A stretch of DNA of 7,360 bases, taken from the NCBI GenBank assembly GCA_009908925.1, contig JAAAOH010000332.1:1-7360 (forward strand). Direction: 5' to 3'. Origin of the DNA: Spirochaetota bacterium (GTDB lineage: Bacteria; Spirochaetota; Spirochaetia; DSM-27196; PWMO01). The notes beneath the pieces are model-generated. The model had not been told where the DNA came from and searched no databases. It saw only the letters and a program-made list of their open reading frames with translations. Positions 6,065 through 7,360 of this stretch are shown piece after piece (positions within the stretch are counted from its first letter, which is position 1; every line of letters begins with the position of its first letter). Position numbers and translations under genes: made by a program.

Positions 6065-7219
6065 TCAGTTTTCCATTTCGCTGCCTGCCATCTTCCCTTG
6101 CAGGGGTATGACAATGCGGGCCGCGGCGTCTGCAGCCGGGATCTCCACGTTGCCGGCGAGGGCCTGGACGATGCGCCGAACGAGCACGAGCCCGAGGGCG
6201 TCCGGCGCTCCGTGAGAGCTTTCCTCGTCTGCTTCCCGCCCCTCGAGGCGCAGACGCACCACTGCGGTGCCCTGCTCCTCGTGTACACCGAGGGAAAGGG
6301 TGCCGTGTCGTTCACTGGGGGCGTTTGTGCAGGAGTACGCCAGGACGAGTTCATGGATGACGAGCGCCGTCTCGAGCACGAGTTCTCTCGGGACATCGAA
6401 GGACTCCGCCATCATTCGCAGCCGCAAATCGTGCTGCCCGCAGTCGTCGAGCGCCTCGCGAATCTCTCCCTCCCAGAAGGAGAGAAGCGCCGCAATGTCG
6501 ATGGCCGGTTGACGCCTGCCTCGAACGAGAAACCGGTGTATCGCCACGAGGGCCCGGATACGCGCCCTGATCTGCTGGAGCAGATCGGAGAGCGGCTGCC
6601 GTGACCCGGTGAGGTCCCTGAGACCTACGAGCCCTCGGACGATTTCCATATAGCTAGTGGCCCCGGCGTCAATTTCGTGTGGACCCGGGCCGCGAGACCC
6701 GAGACGGGCACCGATGGCTATGGAGAGCGAAAGCAGGAGATTGACATCGGACCGTGTCCATACCTTTCGGCGTCGACAGTCATCGAAGCCCACAAAGCCC
6801 CAGAGCTCACCATCGGAGAAAATGGGTATGACGAGGAGAGAGAGAATGTCCTGCATGACGAGCAGCGGTTGCTCCTCGACGGGGAACTCCTCCACGAGCC
6901 CGAAGACCGGCTGATAGTCGCTGAGCAGGCGAATCCATCGCCCATAGCCCGCCTCCTGCAGCGGAACAGCCTGGAGCTCGGGATTGTCGAGCTCGGGCTC
7001 AATGCCCTCGCGGACCCACTCGTAGCGATGGCTTGCGACGTGGCTCCCGTCGGGCAGCGTAGTCACTTCGAAGACATAGGTGCGGTCCACATCCGAGGCG
7101 GAACCGACCCGCGCGAGCGCCTCATATATGTCTGCGGCGACATCCGTTGAGCTGAACAGACGGGCGTGAGATTCCAGTACGGGATCGAGGAGACTGCGCA
7201 TACCCCACAACCATGCCAC
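6065..7219 (-). CDS. GAF-domain sensor with degenerate histidine-kinase-like C-terminus
   Basis: A 384-residue cytoplasmic protein. Residues about 20-175 form a GAF sensor domain, with the typical blocks YEWVREGIEPELDNPELQ (66-83), GRWIRLL (93-99), LLVIPIF (128-134) and WGFVGFDDCRR (140-150). Residues about 185-375 run parallel to HisKA_2 plus HATPase_c: RIRALVAIHRFLV (220-232) matches the helix after the H box, ALVIHELVLAYS (285-296) sits where the N box should be, and ALGLVLVRRIVQALAGNVEI (341-360) where the G2 box lies. The phospho-accepting His motif and the N-box Asn residues are missing, and no G1 motif is visible, which points to a pseudokinase. The start is GTG at 7219 or ATG at 7201, neither with a strong ribosome site. 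Its stop is 3 bases before the kinase gene. The ligand of the GAF domain is unknown. Confidence 0.8.
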   Translation of the reverse strand: MAWLWGMRSLLDPVLESHARLFSSTDVAADIYEALARVGSASDVDRTYVFEVTTLPDGSHVASHRYEWVREGIEPELDNPELQAVPLQEAGYGRWIRLLSDYQPVFGLVEEFPVEEQPLLVMQDILSLLVIPIFSDGELWGFVGFDDCRRRKVWTRSDVNLLLSLSIAIGARLGSRGPGPHEIDAGATSYMEIVRGLVGLRDLTGSRQPLSDLLQQIRARIRALVAIHRFLVRGRRQPAIDIAALLSFWEGEIREALDDCGQHDLRLRMMAESFDVPRELVLETALVIHELVLAYSCTNAPSERHGTLSLGVHEEQGTAVVRLRLEGREADEESSHGAPDALGLVLVRRIVQALAGNVEIPAADAAARIVIPLQGKMAGSEMEN

Positions 7220-7252
7220 GATAACGCCAGAATGTCCACATTATCCAGCTGG

Positions 7253-7360
7253 TCAATTGCGTTTTTTGTCGAAAATGGGGTTCTCGTCCTGAAACACGCC
7301 GGGCAGGATCGCGCGTCGCGGGTTGTTCGGGTCCACAAGCGCGGGGAGGTTCGTGCCCCG
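7253..7360 (-). CDS. C-terminal end of an unrecognised protein (cut by window edge)
   Basis: The last 35 codons and TGA stop of a minus-strand gene that continues beyond 7360. The tail reads through motifs such as NLPALVDPNNPRR (residues 4-16 of the visible part) and ILPGVFQDENPIF (18-30), ending in DKKRN. The amino acids are ordinary and the third codon positions are GC-rich, as in neighbouring genes, so it looks real. The repeated Pro-containing turns do not match a family I can name. It ends 33 bases before the GAF-protein start, with no clear terminator or promoter between, so it may be the upstream member of the same operon. Confidence 0.65.
   Translation of the reverse strand, partial: RGTNLPALVDPNNPRRAILPGVFQDENPIFDKKRN

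Noticed and set aside
6098..6604. 168-codon plus-strand frame opposite the GAF protein
   Set aside because: It is an antisense shadow of a gene with clear GAF motifs.

Overview
This GC-rich bacterial window of 7.36 kb is densely coding. It holds seven protein-coding regions, two of them cut by the window edges; I see no RNA genes, CRISPR arrays or phage genes. The N-terminus of the poly(A) polymerase and the style of the regulatory proteins look most like a spirochaete (Spirochaeta or Treponema relatives). That is an inference from remembered family resemblance, not a search result.

Region 1 (1-2091) is read on the minus strand. A class I flavin disulfide oxidoreductase of the MerA/lipoamide-dehydrogenase type (491-1945) is followed by the start of a PcnB-type poly(A) polymerase (1-385), which begins at TTG and has its own sigma70-like promoter. 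The 146-base divergent spacer 1946-2091 carries a good minus-strand promoter and two short perfect inverted repeats that could be operators.

Region 2 (2092-3789, plus strand) is a MutS-family ATPase of the domain-V type. It lacks the mismatch-recognition domain, so it is unlikely to be classical mismatch repair.

Region 3 (about 3784-5167) looks like a compact insertion-sequence-like unit. A 394-residue IS1/IS1595-like zinc-ribbon transposase-like protein (3973-5157) is preceded by a promoter and an unusually structured leader. The unit is framed by a perfect 9-bp inverted repeat, CTGTGAGGT, that contains the stop codons of both flanking genes.

Region 4 (5162-7360) is a minus-strand gene cluster. 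In transcription order it has the C-terminal end of an unrecognised protein (7253-7360), a GAF-domain protein with what looks like a degenerate histidine-kinase core (6065-7219), and, three bases further on, a soluble histidine kinase with intact ATP-binding motifs (5162-6061). The tight coupling suggests that the GAF protein senses a signal and the second protein supplies kinase activity. No response regulator lies in the window.

The most interesting points are the pseudokinase/kinase pair, the nested stem-loop leader in front of the transposase-like gene, and the inverted repeat at the exact ends of that unit.
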